Assembly: GCA_902617605.1 (NCBI GenBank)
Contig: CACMXO010000005.1
Span: 1 to 64,000, forward strand
DNA length: 64,000 nt
Direction: 5' to 3'
Origin: an uncultured Prochlorococcus sp.
GTDB lineage: Bacteria; Cyanobacteriota; Cyanobacteriia; PCC-6307; Cyanobiaceae
Shown here piece by piece: positions 25,406 to 33,658 of the stretch. The notes below the pieces were generated by a model that worked only from the letters and a program-made list of their open reading frames with translations, did not search any database and was not told the origin of the DNA. The translations under genes were made by a program, and so were the position numbers. Numbering within the stretch: position 1 is the first letter of the stretch; each line of letters opens with the position of its first letter.

Positions 25406-25717
25406 TTATTTAGAGAAATACCACCATGTTGCTAAAGGAATAATTGTGGCAGCAATTAACAAACCTATAACTATATAAGTAGCAGTTGAACTTTCAGTAT
25501 CCTTTGATCTCATAGTGTTAAAATTTGGATCCACTACAGGGTTATCAATTGATGAAGGCTGACTTTTTTCGTAATTTATAACAGTCTTCTGTTGAGTAAT
25601 ACCAAAATATTTATTTATGCTATTAATTTCATTTGCGTATGTAGTCGAGGGGATAAGAATAAAAATTAAGCCAGTTAAGAAAAGAGAAAGTATATATTTA
25701 TTGATTTTTAGGTTCAT
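25406..25717 (-). CDS. Secreted or membrane-anchored protein of unknown function
   Basis: The 103 residues start with a basic end and a hydrophobic signal segment (about 8-24) followed by a likely cleavage point at TTYAN. The middle (30-75) is polar with TMRSKDTES. A second hydrophobic helix lies at the C-terminus (about 80-99, TYIVIGLLIAATIIPLATWW). The product is therefore likely a small lumenal or periplasmic protein with a C-terminal anchor. It precedes cobU by 10 bases on the same strand. No family recognised. Confidence 0.58.
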   Translation of the reverse strand: MNLKINKYILSLFLTGLIFILIPSTTYANEINSINKYFGITQQKTVINYEKSQPSSIDNPVVDPNFNTMRSKDTESSTATYIVIGLLIAATIIPLATWWYFSK

Positions 25718-25828
25718 TTTAAAAGGTTTTGGTTAATTATATATTAAAAACCATAAGTTTGAGTAATTTTAAATGTACTAAACAATATAATATTTGCATA
25801 ATTTAATTAGAAATATCATATTTAAAAT

Positions 25829-26455
25829 ATGGGATTCAATGGGAAATCATTAATATTAGTAGGTGCAATACTCTTTATTTTTCAGATAGCAAATTTCATT
25901 TCAATAGAAACAATCACTCCTGAGCTTGAAAGAGCACAAGTGTTAGCCGCAATAGCTTCGTTAATTATTATTTTGATAGGTTATTTATTTAAACAATTCG
26001 AACCATTAGCTGGTGAAAAAGCTGATTTGAAAGGAGAAAATAAGTTTCTCTTCGATAGAAATATGCCGGATGAAGTTATTGATGAACTTGCATGGGGATC
26101 TGAAGCGATATTAACTTCTACAGCGGCAGCAGCAATATTAATCCACAATGATGGCGTTAATATATTAAGGAGGGGAATAACTTCAAAAAATGATTTTAAA
26201 CCTGGTGAAACTTGTCTGAGATCTATAAAAGATATGAAATTAATTTCATTAGCAAACACTAAATTTTATCCTGGAAGAGATGAATTTTATAATTTTTGTG
26301 CCGAAATTCCATCCATCTTAGTTGTACCTATAAATAATAAAGCTTTTATATTGATAGGAGGCTGGAGTGCTAAGTGTTTTACGAAGTCTGATGAAAAATG
26401 GATAAGTAACTGGTCCAAAAAAATTAATAATATTTTTTCAAAAAGTAAAATTTAA
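25829..26455 (+). CDS. Cofactor assembly of complex C subunit B (CCB) family protein
   Basis: The 208 residues resemble the cyanobacterial and plastid CCB (DUF2930) proteins, which attach heme c-i' to cytochrome b6. There are two hydrophobic helices at about 7-24 and 37-53. A soluble domain follows with KADLKGENKFLFDRNMP, DELAWGSEAILTSTAAAAI and the end VVPINNKAFILIGGWSAK. Its TAA shares TTAA (26452-26455) with lptC on the other strand. It is likely inserted in the thylakoid membrane. Confidence 0.8.
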   Translation: MGFNGKSLILVGAILFIFQIANFISIETITPELERAQVLAAIASLIIILIGYLFKQFEPLAGEKADLKGENKFLFDRNMPDEVIDELAWGSEAILTSTAAAAILIHNDGVNILRRGITSKNDFKPGETCLRSIKDMKLISLANTKFYPGRDEFYNFCAEIPSILVVPINNKAFILIGGWSAKCFTKSDEKWISNWSKKINNIFSKSKI

Positions 26456-27075
26456 AAATAAATAATTGATTTAACTCTTTTATCTTTTGCTTTAAAACTT
26501 ACTGATTCAGTAGTTAAATCATAGTAAGCATTTTCTGAATTTATTTCATATTTATTTTCGTCATTTTTATCTTTTATTATATATTTTACTGGATTAAAAA
26601 ATTTAATTATATTATCTGAACCCAATACGGCTTTTCCTGAATTTAAGATGATATTTTGATTTTCAAATCTTATATTACCCTCTAATAAATAGTTAGTATT
26701 CTCTATATTCCAAAAAAAATTATCAGCATATAAAAAATCCCCATCTTTTTTAAGAGTTTTCAATTTAACATTCCCTGTTAATTTCAGAAGTTTATTGTTG
26801 TCTGATAATGTAGATTCTTTTGAACTAATAATATATTTAGTTTCTTCCCCATTGAAAATATTAATGATAGGTTTTTTTAATTCGAATTTTAATTCAACAT
26901 TATCATAACTTGAATTTGGACTGGTAATGGAATATTTTTTATCTCCACTTTTAGAGAAAACAGTCATATCTAAACTTTCTATTTTTTGTATTACTTTATC
27001 TTCATCAATTACATTTGGTGCGCAACCAAGCATAAATAATGGAAGCAAAATTATTAATCTATAAATGTTGCTCAT
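26452..27075 (-). CDS. lptC: LptC-like lipoprotein
   Basis: The 207 residues begin with a lipoprotein signal: a hydrophobic stretch and lipobox MLGC at about residues 15-19. The rest is beta-rich and Asn/Lys-rich with repeating strands (GNVKLKTLKKDGDFLYAD), matching the jelly-roll of LptC, which carries lipopolysaccharide across the periplasm. The similarity is at pattern level. It overlaps the end of metG by 17 bases, unusual for unrelated functions. I infer an outer-membrane biogenesis role. Confidence 0.7.
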   Translation of the reverse strand: MSNIYRLIILLPLFMLGCAPNVIDEDKVIQKIESLDMTVFSKSGDKKYSITSPNSSYDNVELKFELKKPIINIFNGEETKYIISSKESTLSDNNKLLKLTGNVKLKTLKKDGDFLYADNFFWNIENTNYLLEGNIRFENQNIILNSGKAVLGSDNIIKFFNPVKYIIKDKNDENKYEINSENAYYDLTTESVSFKAKDKRVKSIIYF

Positions 27076-28603
27076 ACTCCAGTTTATTTATGATTGGAGT
27101 GGGCTTAGGAAGACTTGAGTTCCTTAATAATAATCCCCAACTTAATTGTTGTTTCCAGGGAATTTCTTCTCTGTATATAGAACCAAGTTGATCATTAATT
27201 TTTGTAGATAATTCGGGCAATAAGGGTATTAATAATAATCCTATTATTCGGGTGCTTTCTAAAACGTTATAAATAATTTGTTTAACTAGAGGTAGATTAT
27301 CTTTATCTTTTATTAAAAGCCATGGCTGATTATCATTCAAATACAAATTTGTATTAATTGCTAAGCTAAGGACTTCATTAGCTGCTAGATCTAATTTGTA
27401 GTTATCAAAGTTATAAATATAGTTTTCAACTGTAATTTTGGCATAATTCTCTAATTTATTTTCACTTAAAATTTTTTCATTATTTGGTACTTTATTATCA
27501 AACCATTTTCTAGACATAGATGATGTTCTATTTAATAAATTGCCAATTGTATTAGCTAAGTCATTATTGATAATGTCAACAAATCTTTTATCTTGAAAAT
27601 CTCCATCATTTCCTAGTGATATGTCTTTAATGAGGTACCATCTTACAGGATCATTTCCATATTTTGTAAGCAATAAATCAGGGTCAAGTACATTTCCCAA
27701 GCTTTTACCCATTTTTTGACCCTCTCTTGTAAGAAACCCATGCCCAAAAACCTTTTTAGGAACTTTCATATTGGCGGAAATGAGCATTGCGGGCCAATAT
27801 ACAGCATGGAATCTCAGAATATCTTTACCAATAAAATGAACATCAGCGGGCCATCCTCCATTAATTGATTTTTCCAATGAATGTTCTGTCGCATCAGAGC
27901 TAATGGCGCTTACATATCCAAGTAAAGCATCAAACCATACATAAAAGGTATGGTTATCGTAACCAGGGACTGGGATTCCCCATGAGACATTTGTTCTTGA
28001 AATTGAAAAGTCCTTTAAACCTCTAGATACAAAATTTAAAATTTCATTCTTTCTTTCTATTGGCTCTATAAAAGAAGGTTCGTTGATTATTTTCTCGATT
28101 TCTTTTTGATATTTTGAAAGCCTAAAAAAGAGATTCTCTTCATTTTTCCATTCTAGATTTTTTTGATGTATGGGACACTTGTATGTTGATGAGTTTTCTG
28201 GATTATCTTTAAATTCTTCACAACCGACACAATACCAACCTTTTTGAACTCCCATATAGATATCATCTGATGCTTTTACTCTTTCATAAAATTCATTAAC
28301 AACAAATTCATGATTTTTAGAGCTTGTTCTTATAAATTTATCAAAGGAAATATTCCAATTTTTCCAATTATTATTAAAGACTTTTGAGATTTCATCACAA
28401 TGTGATTTTGGTTCAACACCCTTTTCATTAGCTGTTCTTTGTATTTTCAAACCATGTTCATCAACACCAGTGATGAAAATAACATCTTCACCTGCAAGCC
28501 TTTTATACCTAGCTATTGAGTCACAAATTATTGTTGTATATACACTTCCTAAATGAGGTTTATCGTTAACATAGTATAAAGGTGTTGTAATGACAAAAGT
28601 CAT
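27059..28603 (-). CDS. metG: Methionyl-tRNA synthetase
   Basis: The 514-residue class I enzyme has the nucleotide-binding PLYYVNDKPHLGSVYTT near 8-24 (HLGS standing for HIGH) and KMGKSLGN near 293-300 (for KMSKS). A zinc knuckle is visible at GWYCVGCEE and YKCPIHQ near 123-148. The C-terminal dimerisation or EMAP domain is absent, as in the shorter bacterial type. It overlaps lptC by 17 bases and is 69 bases from the compact RNB gene. Confidence 0.96.
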   Translation of the reverse strand: MTFVITTPLYYVNDKPHLGSVYTTIICDSIARYKRLAGEDVIFITGVDEHGLKIQRTANEKGVEPKSHCDEISKVFNNNWKNWNISFDKFIRTSSKNHEFVVNEFYERVKASDDIYMGVQKGWYCVGCEEFKDNPENSSTYKCPIHQKNLEWKNEENLFFRLSKYQKEIEKIINEPSFIEPIERKNEILNFVSRGLKDFSISRTNVSWGIPVPGYDNHTFYVWFDALLGYVSAISSDATEHSLEKSINGGWPADVHFIGKDILRFHAVYWPAMLISANMKVPKKVFGHGFLTREGQKMGKSLGNVLDPDLLLTKYGNDPVRWYLIKDISLGNDGDFQDKRFVDIINNDLANTIGNLLNRTSSMSRKWFDNKVPNNEKILSENKLENYAKITVENYIYNFDNYKLDLAANEVLSLAINTNLYLNDNQPWLLIKDKDNLPLVKQIIYNVLESTRIIGLLLIPLLPELSTKINDQLGSIYREEIPWKQQLSWGLLLRNSSLPKPTPIINKLEYEQHL

Positions 28604-28672
28604 AAAGCATTTTTTATTAATACTAACAGATATTTTTTAAACTAATAACAACCTAATATATTTATTATCTTA

Positions 28673-29857
28673 TTAATAGATAAACTCTAATAGATTACTA
28701 TCATTTATAATATATTTAACTTTATATATTTTATTACTATATATTTCTATTGATACAAAAAGAGTAATAAGTATTTCTAGTGAATAATCTGGAAAATAAA
28801 CCAAAGCAATATTTTTTTTATGATTAATCCACTTAACAAATATTATTTTATAAAAAGGTTTTTTTTCATTCTTAAAAAATAATGTTAAATACTTAAATTT
28901 ATTATTTTTTAATATATTATTATTCTCTGAAATTCTATTCTTTGAATAATCTATAATCTTAGATACTGAATCCTTACTTAGACCTTCGTAATTATTAATT
29001 TTATTATAGACTTGCCTTTGTATAATTAAATCAAGATATCTTCTTAATGGTGATGTGCATTGTACATACATTTTAAGGCCTAATGATTCATGGATTCCTG
29101 GCTTGGTAGTTATGTAACTTCTTCCCATATATTGTTTTAATATTATATATTTAATATCACTACCATTGTATTTATTAAGTATCTCAGATGGATTGCAGTT
29201 TAATTTTTGGATCCTAAATGCAGCCGCTAAATTATATTTATCTATAAATAAACTTGTTACATAACCCATTAATATCATTGATTCTGCAACTATAATTTGT
29301 GATATTGTTTTCTCTAATTTAGTAAGTATAATCTTATCCTCATATAATTTAATTTTACTATTAGGACTTTCAAAAATGATTGCTCCTTGTTTCTTTCTAA
29401 ATGTAATACTTTTTTCTAATAATTTTTTAATCTCAATTAATTCTATTTCTTCTTTAGGTTCTATTTCTAATATTTCATTTGCATCTTCATATGTTAATTG
29501 ATATTTTGGTTTTATTATTGCTTCAGTTATTTCATATTTATTTATGGATCCATCATCATTGAATTCTATTGCTGCACTAATAGTTTCTGAAACTTTATTT
29601 TGAGCTAGATTTGCCTTTTCAAGAATATCCTTAGGTAGCATTGGGACATATTGATCAATTAAATATAAACTGCTATTTCTCTTTCTTGCATTTAAATCAA
29701 CATTAGAGTCATGCAAAAAGAATTTGCATGGATTACTAATATGTATCCATAAATTTTTTTTATTTCCTTCTTTTATTTCTAATGAAACAGCGTCGTCAAT
29801 CTCATGAGGATTATCAGAGTCAATAATATATGTTTTTAAATTAGTTAAATCTTTCAA
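28673..29857 (-). CDS. Compact RNase II-family (Zam-like) RNB protein with intact active site
   Basis: The 394 residues are essentially an RNB domain with short flanks. The active-site loop is intact: IIDSDNPHEIDDAVSLE near residue 11-27 provides the Asp residues that hold magnesium. WIHISNPCKFF, YVPMLP and the later PLRRYLDLIIQRQ also match the RNB family. The usual cold-shock and S1 domains are missing, and the N-terminal ~10 residues leave no room for them. In marine picocyanobacteria such genes beside rpsR are often called zam. It is upstream of metG on the same strand. Confidence 0.85.
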   Translation of the reverse strand: MKDLTNLKTYIIDSDNPHEIDDAVSLEIKEGNKKNLWIHISNPCKFFLHDSNVDLNARKRNSSLYLIDQYVPMLPKDILEKANLAQNKVSETISAAIEFNDDGSINKYEITEAIIKPKYQLTYEDANEILEIEPKEEIELIEIKKLLEKSITFRKKQGAIIFESPNSKIKLYEDKIILTKLEKTISQIIVAESMILMGYVTSLFIDKYNLAAAFRIQKLNCNPSEILNKYNGSDIKYIILKQYMGRSYITTKPGIHESLGLKMYVQCTSPLRRYLDLIIQRQVYNKINNYEGLSKDSVSKIIDYSKNRISENNNILKNNKFKYLTLFFKNEKKPFYKIIFVKWINHKKNIALVYFPDYSLEILITLFVSIEIYSNKIYKVKYIINDSNLLEFIY

Positions 29858-29902
29858 ATATTTGAGATATTATTTATAGTGCCAACTATATTCAATATGA
29901 AA

Positions 29903-30124
29903 TTATCCTTCAGGATTTACGAAGGGTAAAAGAGCTACAATTCTTGCTCTCTTTACAGCTAATGTAAGATCTCTTTGTTGCTTAGAGGTTAAACCTGTCA
30001 TCCTTCTTGGTAGAATTTTGCCCCTTTCAGTTATGAATTTTTTTAGTAGTTCTACATCCTTATAGTCAATAGGATCTCCAGGTTTGATAGGTGATAATTG
30101 TTTTTTAAAAATTGAATTAGGCAT
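29903..30124 (-). CDS. rpsR: 30S ribosomal protein S18
   Basis: The 73-residue protein is a standard S18: [20 protein letters not shown] and [14 protein letters not shown] are the conserved RNA-binding core. It follows rpmG by 17 bases on the same strand in an rpmG-rpsR pair. It is 45 bases upstream of the RNB gene and may share a transcript with it. Confidence 0.97.
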   Translation of the reverse strand: MPNSIFKKQLSPIKPGDPIDYKDVELLKKFITERGKILPRRMTGLTSKQQRDLTLAVKRARIVALLPFVNPEG

Positions 30125-30141
30125 GATTTAATTTGATTTGA

Positions 30142-30336
30142 TTACTTAATTTCTTTGTGGATTGTCATTCTGTTTAAATGAGGATTAAACTTTTTCAGTT
30201 CTAATCTTTCAGTTGTATTTCTACGATTTTTTTCAGTAGTATATCTTGAGACACCATTTGATCTCTTAGGATCTGTGCTTGTCCTAGCTTCAGTACATTC
30301 CAGGGTCACTACAACTCTTGTCCCTTTTTTGGCCAT
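30142..30336 (-). CDS. rpmG: 50S ribosomal protein L33
   Basis: The 64-residue L33 starts [17 protein letters not shown] and ends with [19 protein letters not shown] use the ATG at 30336, because the in-frame extension upstream to 30402 encodes a Leu/Lys-rich stretch unlike L33 leaders. It is first in the rpmG-rpsR pair and divergent from pheT. Confidence 0.96.
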   Translation of the reverse strand: MAKKGTRVVVTLECTEARTSTDPKRSNGVSRYTTEKNRRNTTERLELKKFNPHLNRMTIHKEIK

Positions 30337-30437
30337 TTTAATTAATACTTTATTGTATAATTTTCTATTGTACATCTTCAACAAACTTTTTTGAAGATAC
30401 ACTCATTTCTTTTATCATCATTGATTAAAAAATATAT

Positions 30438-32882
30438 ATGAAAGTTTCTCAAAATTGGTTGAAAAATTTAGTAGAAATTACTTCTACACCTGAAGATCTC
30501 TCTGAGAAATTGTCTATTGGTGGATTTGAGGTTGAATCATTAGAAGATTGCTCAGAAAATCTAAATGGTGTTGTTTTAGGTAAGGTTTTATCTGTTTTAA
30601 AACACGAAGGATCTGACAAACTTTCAATTTGTCAAGTCGATATTGGTAATGCAAAGAATTTACAAATTATCTGTGGTGCGCGCAATATTAAACCAAATAT
30701 TTATGTTTATGTTGCTACTGTCGGCGCGAAATTAAATGCAGTTGATATAACTATTAAAAGAAGTGAAATTAGAGGTGTCATGAGTGAAGGAATGATATGT
30801 TCATTGCAGGAACTGGGTTTAGAGGACTCTAGCGAAGGTATAGAGATTATTGATGAAGAATTAGCCTTAAAACATGAATTGGGCACTCCAGGGTCTGACT
30901 TGCTTCAATTAAATGATTTTATATATGACTTAGCCATAACAGCCAATAGACCTGACGGAATGTCTGTTATAGGTATAGCCCGTGAAATTTCTGCCCTTTT
31001 AGAATCCACCTTAAATTTTCCAGAATTAAACCATAAATACAATATTCATTTACTTAAGGGAATTAAACTTTGTCCAGAGGCTATAGAAACTAATTGTATT
31101 TATACAATAACCTGCATTGATGGAGTAAATGGAGAGAAATTATCGCCAAATTGGCTTAAAGACCGTATAGAAAAGTCAGGTATAAAATCTATTAATCTTC
31201 TAGTTGATTTGACAAATTATATTCTTTTAGAACAAGGTCAACCCTTGCATGCGTTTGATAAAGATAAACTATCAAACTTAATTGGTAAGGAAGTTTCTCC
31301 AGAAGATTTCTCTGTAAGAAAAGGAAAGGATAACGAAAGCCTTATTTGCTTAGATGGTAAAGAATATGACTTAAATGACAATATCACAGTTATTACTTGT
31401 TGTGATAAACCGGTAGCTATTGCTGGAGTGATAGGTGGTTTAGAGACTTCTGTAACTAATACTACCTCATCTATTTACCTTGAAGGCGCTGTTTTTAATC
31501 CAGTTTCAATAAGAAAATCCTCAAAGGCGGTTGGAATAAGAACAGAATCTAGCAGCAGGTATGAAAAAGGGATTTCATCAAAAAATACAATAAGTGCACT
31601 AACAAGGGCAATTAATCTTTTAGAAGAATATTTTTCTATTAATTCACCAATCATCAATACTTCAAATTTAATAAGTAATGAGGATATATTTATTAAACTA
31701 CGGCGAAATCGAATACATAAAATTCTTGGTCCATTAATAATTAACGATCAATTTGAAAAAAGAAATTTATCTGATAAAGAAATAGTTGATAAACTAACAC
31801 TCATAGGTTGTACTTTAAAGAATAAAGAATATGGCTGGGATGTAGCAGTAATTCCTAATAGATCACATGATTTAATAAGAGAAATAGATTTAATTGAAGA
31901 AATAGCGAGATTAATTGGGTATGACAGATTTGACTTAAACCTTCCTAATCCAATTAAGCCTGGAAAATTGTCATCCGAACAGTTGGCATTGAGAAAAGTA
32001 AAAAATGGTTTTATAGAAAATGGTTTTAACGAGGTTCTCAGCTACTCTCTTGTTCCTGAAGATAATGAAAAACTTATAAAGATTTCCAATCCTTTATTAT
32101 TAGAAACAAGCTGTCTTAGAGATAATATCTGGAAAGAACATTTGGAGATAGTGAACCGTAATATAAAAGCTGGACAAGCAAGTTGTTGTATATTTGAAAT
32201 TGGAAATGTTTTTAAAAAGAAAACTGAGTTCATTCAAGAGGAAGTTCTTAATGGTGCGATTTATGGAAACAGAAAATTTGGAAAATGGATAAATTCGGGT
32301 AAGGATAATGATCTTAATTATTACCAGGCCAGAGGAAAGTTAAAGGAAGCTTTAGCATCTTTGAAAATAATAATTGAGGATAAACCCACTGATTCAATTG
32401 ATTATCTTCATCCAGGAAGAACAGCAACATTAGTTATTGAAGGGAGAGATGCAGGTTATTTTGGTGAAATACACCCCAAACTAATATTAGAAAAGAAGTC
32501 ATTAAAAAAAGTTTATTTATTCAACATTAATGTTTCTAACCTCTTGCAAGCAAGTACAAGAAAAAATAAATGGATTCCAATATATAAGCAATACCCAATT
32601 GTTCCAAAAATGGAAAGGGATATAAATTTTGTTTTTAGTAAAAAATTTTTAATTAGCGAAATAACATCACTAATAAGAAAAACAGGAAAAAATCTCTTAG
32701 AGGATGTAAATTTAATTGATGTTTTTGAAGATACTAAATTTGGAGATGATCATATAAGTTATACATTTAGATTATCTTATAGAGATAAAGATAAAACATT
32801 ACTGGACTCGGACATTATATCAATACATTCAAATATCATTTCTAATGTAGAAAAATCTTTTAATACTAAATTGAGGAATTAA
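30438..32882 (+). CDS. pheT: Phenylalanyl-tRNA synthetase beta chain
   Basis: The 814-residue beta subunit has the expected domains: an N-terminal tRNA-binding OB domain (about 40-150, KLSICQVDIGN), a B3/B4 editing region (about 210-400), and a B5 domain near 430-500. The catalytic-like fold starts near 500 (RSHDLIREIDLIEEIARLIGYDRF). The C-terminal FDX-ACB domain carries YKQYPIVPKMERDINFVF near 715-732. Length and order are standard. It is divergent from rpmG with 101 bases between. Confidence 0.97.
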   Translation: MKVSQNWLKNLVEITSTPEDLSEKLSIGGFEVESLEDCSENLNGVVLGKVLSVLKHEGSDKLSICQVDIGNAKNLQIICGARNIKPNIYVYVATVGAKLNAVDITIKRSEIRGVMSEGMICSLQELGLEDSSEGIEIIDEELALKHELGTPGSDLLQLNDFIYDLAITANRPDGMSVIGIAREISALLESTLNFPELNHKYNIHLLKGIKLCPEAIETNCIYTITCIDGVNGEKLSPNWLKDRIEKSGIKSINLLVDLTNYILLEQGQPLHAFDKDKLSNLIGKEVSPEDFSVRKGKDNESLICLDGKEYDLNDNITVITCCDKPVAIAGVIGGLETSVTNTTSSIYLEGAVFNPVSIRKSSKAVGIRTESSSRYEKGISSKNTISALTRAINLLEEYFSINSPIINTSNLISNEDIFIKLRRNRIHKILGPLIINDQFEKRNLSDKEIVDKLTLIGCTLKNKEYGWDVAVIPNRSHDLIREIDLIEEIARLIGYDRFDLNLPNPIKPGKLSSEQLALRKVKNGFIENGFNEVLSYSLVPEDNEKLIKISNPLLLETSCLRDNIWKEHLEIVNRNIKAGQASCCIFEIGNVFKKKTEFIQEEVLNGAIYGNRKFGKWINSGKDNDLNYYQARGKLKEALASLKIIIEDKPTDSIDYLHPGRTATLVIEGRDAGYFGEIHPKLILEKKSLKKVYLFNINVSNLLQASTRKNKWIPIYKQYPIVPKMERDINFVFSKKFLISEITSLIRKTGKNLLEDVNLIDVFEDTKFGDDHISYTFRLSYRDKDKTLLDSDIISIHSNIISNVEKSFNTKLRN

Positions 32883-32884
32883 TT

Positions 32885-32934
32885 GTATTGCTATTCTTAT
32901 ACGAGACTATATATAAGTCTTTTTATAATTCTCA
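32885..32934 (-). repeat. 50-bp repeat, copy 1 (inverted)
   Basis: Read on the minus strand, this 50-bp stretch aligns without gaps to the copy at 33609-33658, with 35 of 50 bases identical. It begins TGAGA, has AGACTT and TAGTC at the same positions, and ends with ATAC. It lies directly after pheT and upstream of the 82-residue gene. Confidence 0.6.
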
Positions 32935-32987
32935 TATAAGACAAGTAATAATCCTATAAAACTAAATAATGTTGTATTATAAAGTTC

Positions 32988-33236
32988 ATGATCAATTTAC
33001 TATCTCTACTTTTATCTTCAGTGCTTTGGGTGCAAGTACCTCAATGGTCAGATGATTGGTCAAAATGTGCTGTTGACATACCAGATGCTTCATGTCATTG
33101 GTATATAACTGCACCGGATAATACTTTTGGAGAAGGTTTTGATTGGGCAAGCGCCCCTTGGTTTGATGCTAACGGATTAAGTGATGTCCCTAGTATTGAT
33201 AAACAAACTGCAATTGAAAAGCTGCAATCTAAGTAG
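32988..33236 (+). CDS. 82-residue secreted protein of unknown function
   Basis: The protein has a short N-terminal hydrophobic segment (about 3-17), most likely a signal peptide. A Trp-rich soluble domain follows with two cysteines (WSKCAVDIPDASCHWYITAP) and repeated W/D motifs (GFDWASAPWFDANGL). The two cysteines may form a disulfide in the periplasm. It is flanked on both sides by copies of the 50-bp repeat and is followed by a structured region. I know no family. Confidence 0.62.
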   Translation: MINLLSLLLSSVLWVQVPQWSDDWSKCAVDIPDASCHWYITAPDNTFGEGFDWASAPWFDANGLSDVPSIDKQTAIEKLQSK

Positions 33237-33298
33237 TACTGTCTTTAAGGCAGTACTAGGGCACATAAAAAGCAATTATAGCAATGCTTTCTAGCCCT
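33234..33298 (+). other. Two adjacent stem-loops after the secreted orphan gene
   Basis: The first hairpin is perfect: TAGTACTG (33234-33241) with CAGTACTA (33251-33258), and it contains the stop codon. The second is nested: AGGGC (33258-33262) pairs with GCCCT (33294-33298), and inside it AAAGCA (33269-33274) pairs with TGCTTT (33285-33290). No T-run follows either hairpin. It may be a stable 3' end or a small RNA. Confidence 0.5.
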
Positions 33299-33657
33299 TA
33301 ATAACTTCTTGGACATTTAAAGGACATAATTTATTGATTTATTATTCAATTTTTAATTTTTCACAGGCATTAAGCAGTTTGGACATGATTCTTTCAAATA
33401 AATAAATTTACTTATCTTACTTATCTATTTTGAGACTATATAATAGACTAATAATAAGTCTTATTTAGGAATCGCTATACAAGAAAATTTTTATTTTATT
33501 AAAAGAAATTTTATCTTAATTTCATCAATACATATTTTTTGCTTACATAAATTTGAATAAAAATAATTGATTAAAATTAGAAATTTTTAGCTTAACAGCT
33601 ATCTTATATGAGACTATTAATTAGACTTGTAATTAGTCTTATATGGGAATTACTATA
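33237..33657. other. Gene-free stretch of about 420 bases
   Basis: This is the only stretch above 300 bases without a gene. It holds the paired stem-loops at its left end, three scattered GGACAT words near 33310-33390, and repeat copies 2 and 3. No frame above 30 codons looks protein-like. A 14-codon minus-strand frame reading MSKLLNACEKLKIE sits near 33340-33387 and could be a gene remnant, but it is too short to call. Confidence 0.6.
33431..33480 (+). repeat. 50-bp repeat, copy 2
   Basis: This copy aligns without gaps to the one at 33609-33658, with 40 of 50 bases identical. It begins TGAGACTAT, has AGACT and AGTCTTAT at the shared positions, and ends with CTATAC. It contains a TATAAT word. 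The AGACT and AGTCT words give it dyad symmetry. Confidence 0.72.
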
Positions 33658-33658
33658 C
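33609..33658 (+). repeat. 50-bp repeat, copy 3
   Basis: This copy begins TGAGACTATT, carries AGACTTGTAATTAGTCT in its centre (an imperfect dyad) and ends CTATAC. The last base is the first base of the stop codon of the RHH-J-domain gene, so the repeat abuts that gene's 3' end. The wider sequence (33606-33644) also forms a longer imperfect inverted repeat with ATAT at both ends. Confidence 0.72.

Noticed and set aside
30337..30402. Longer N-terminus for ribosomal protein L33
   Set aside because: The extra 22 residues are unlike any L33 leader, and MAKKGTRV is the standard start.
33340..33387. Fourteen-codon minus-strand frame reading like protein
   Set aside because: Too short to call; it might be a remnant of a lost gene.
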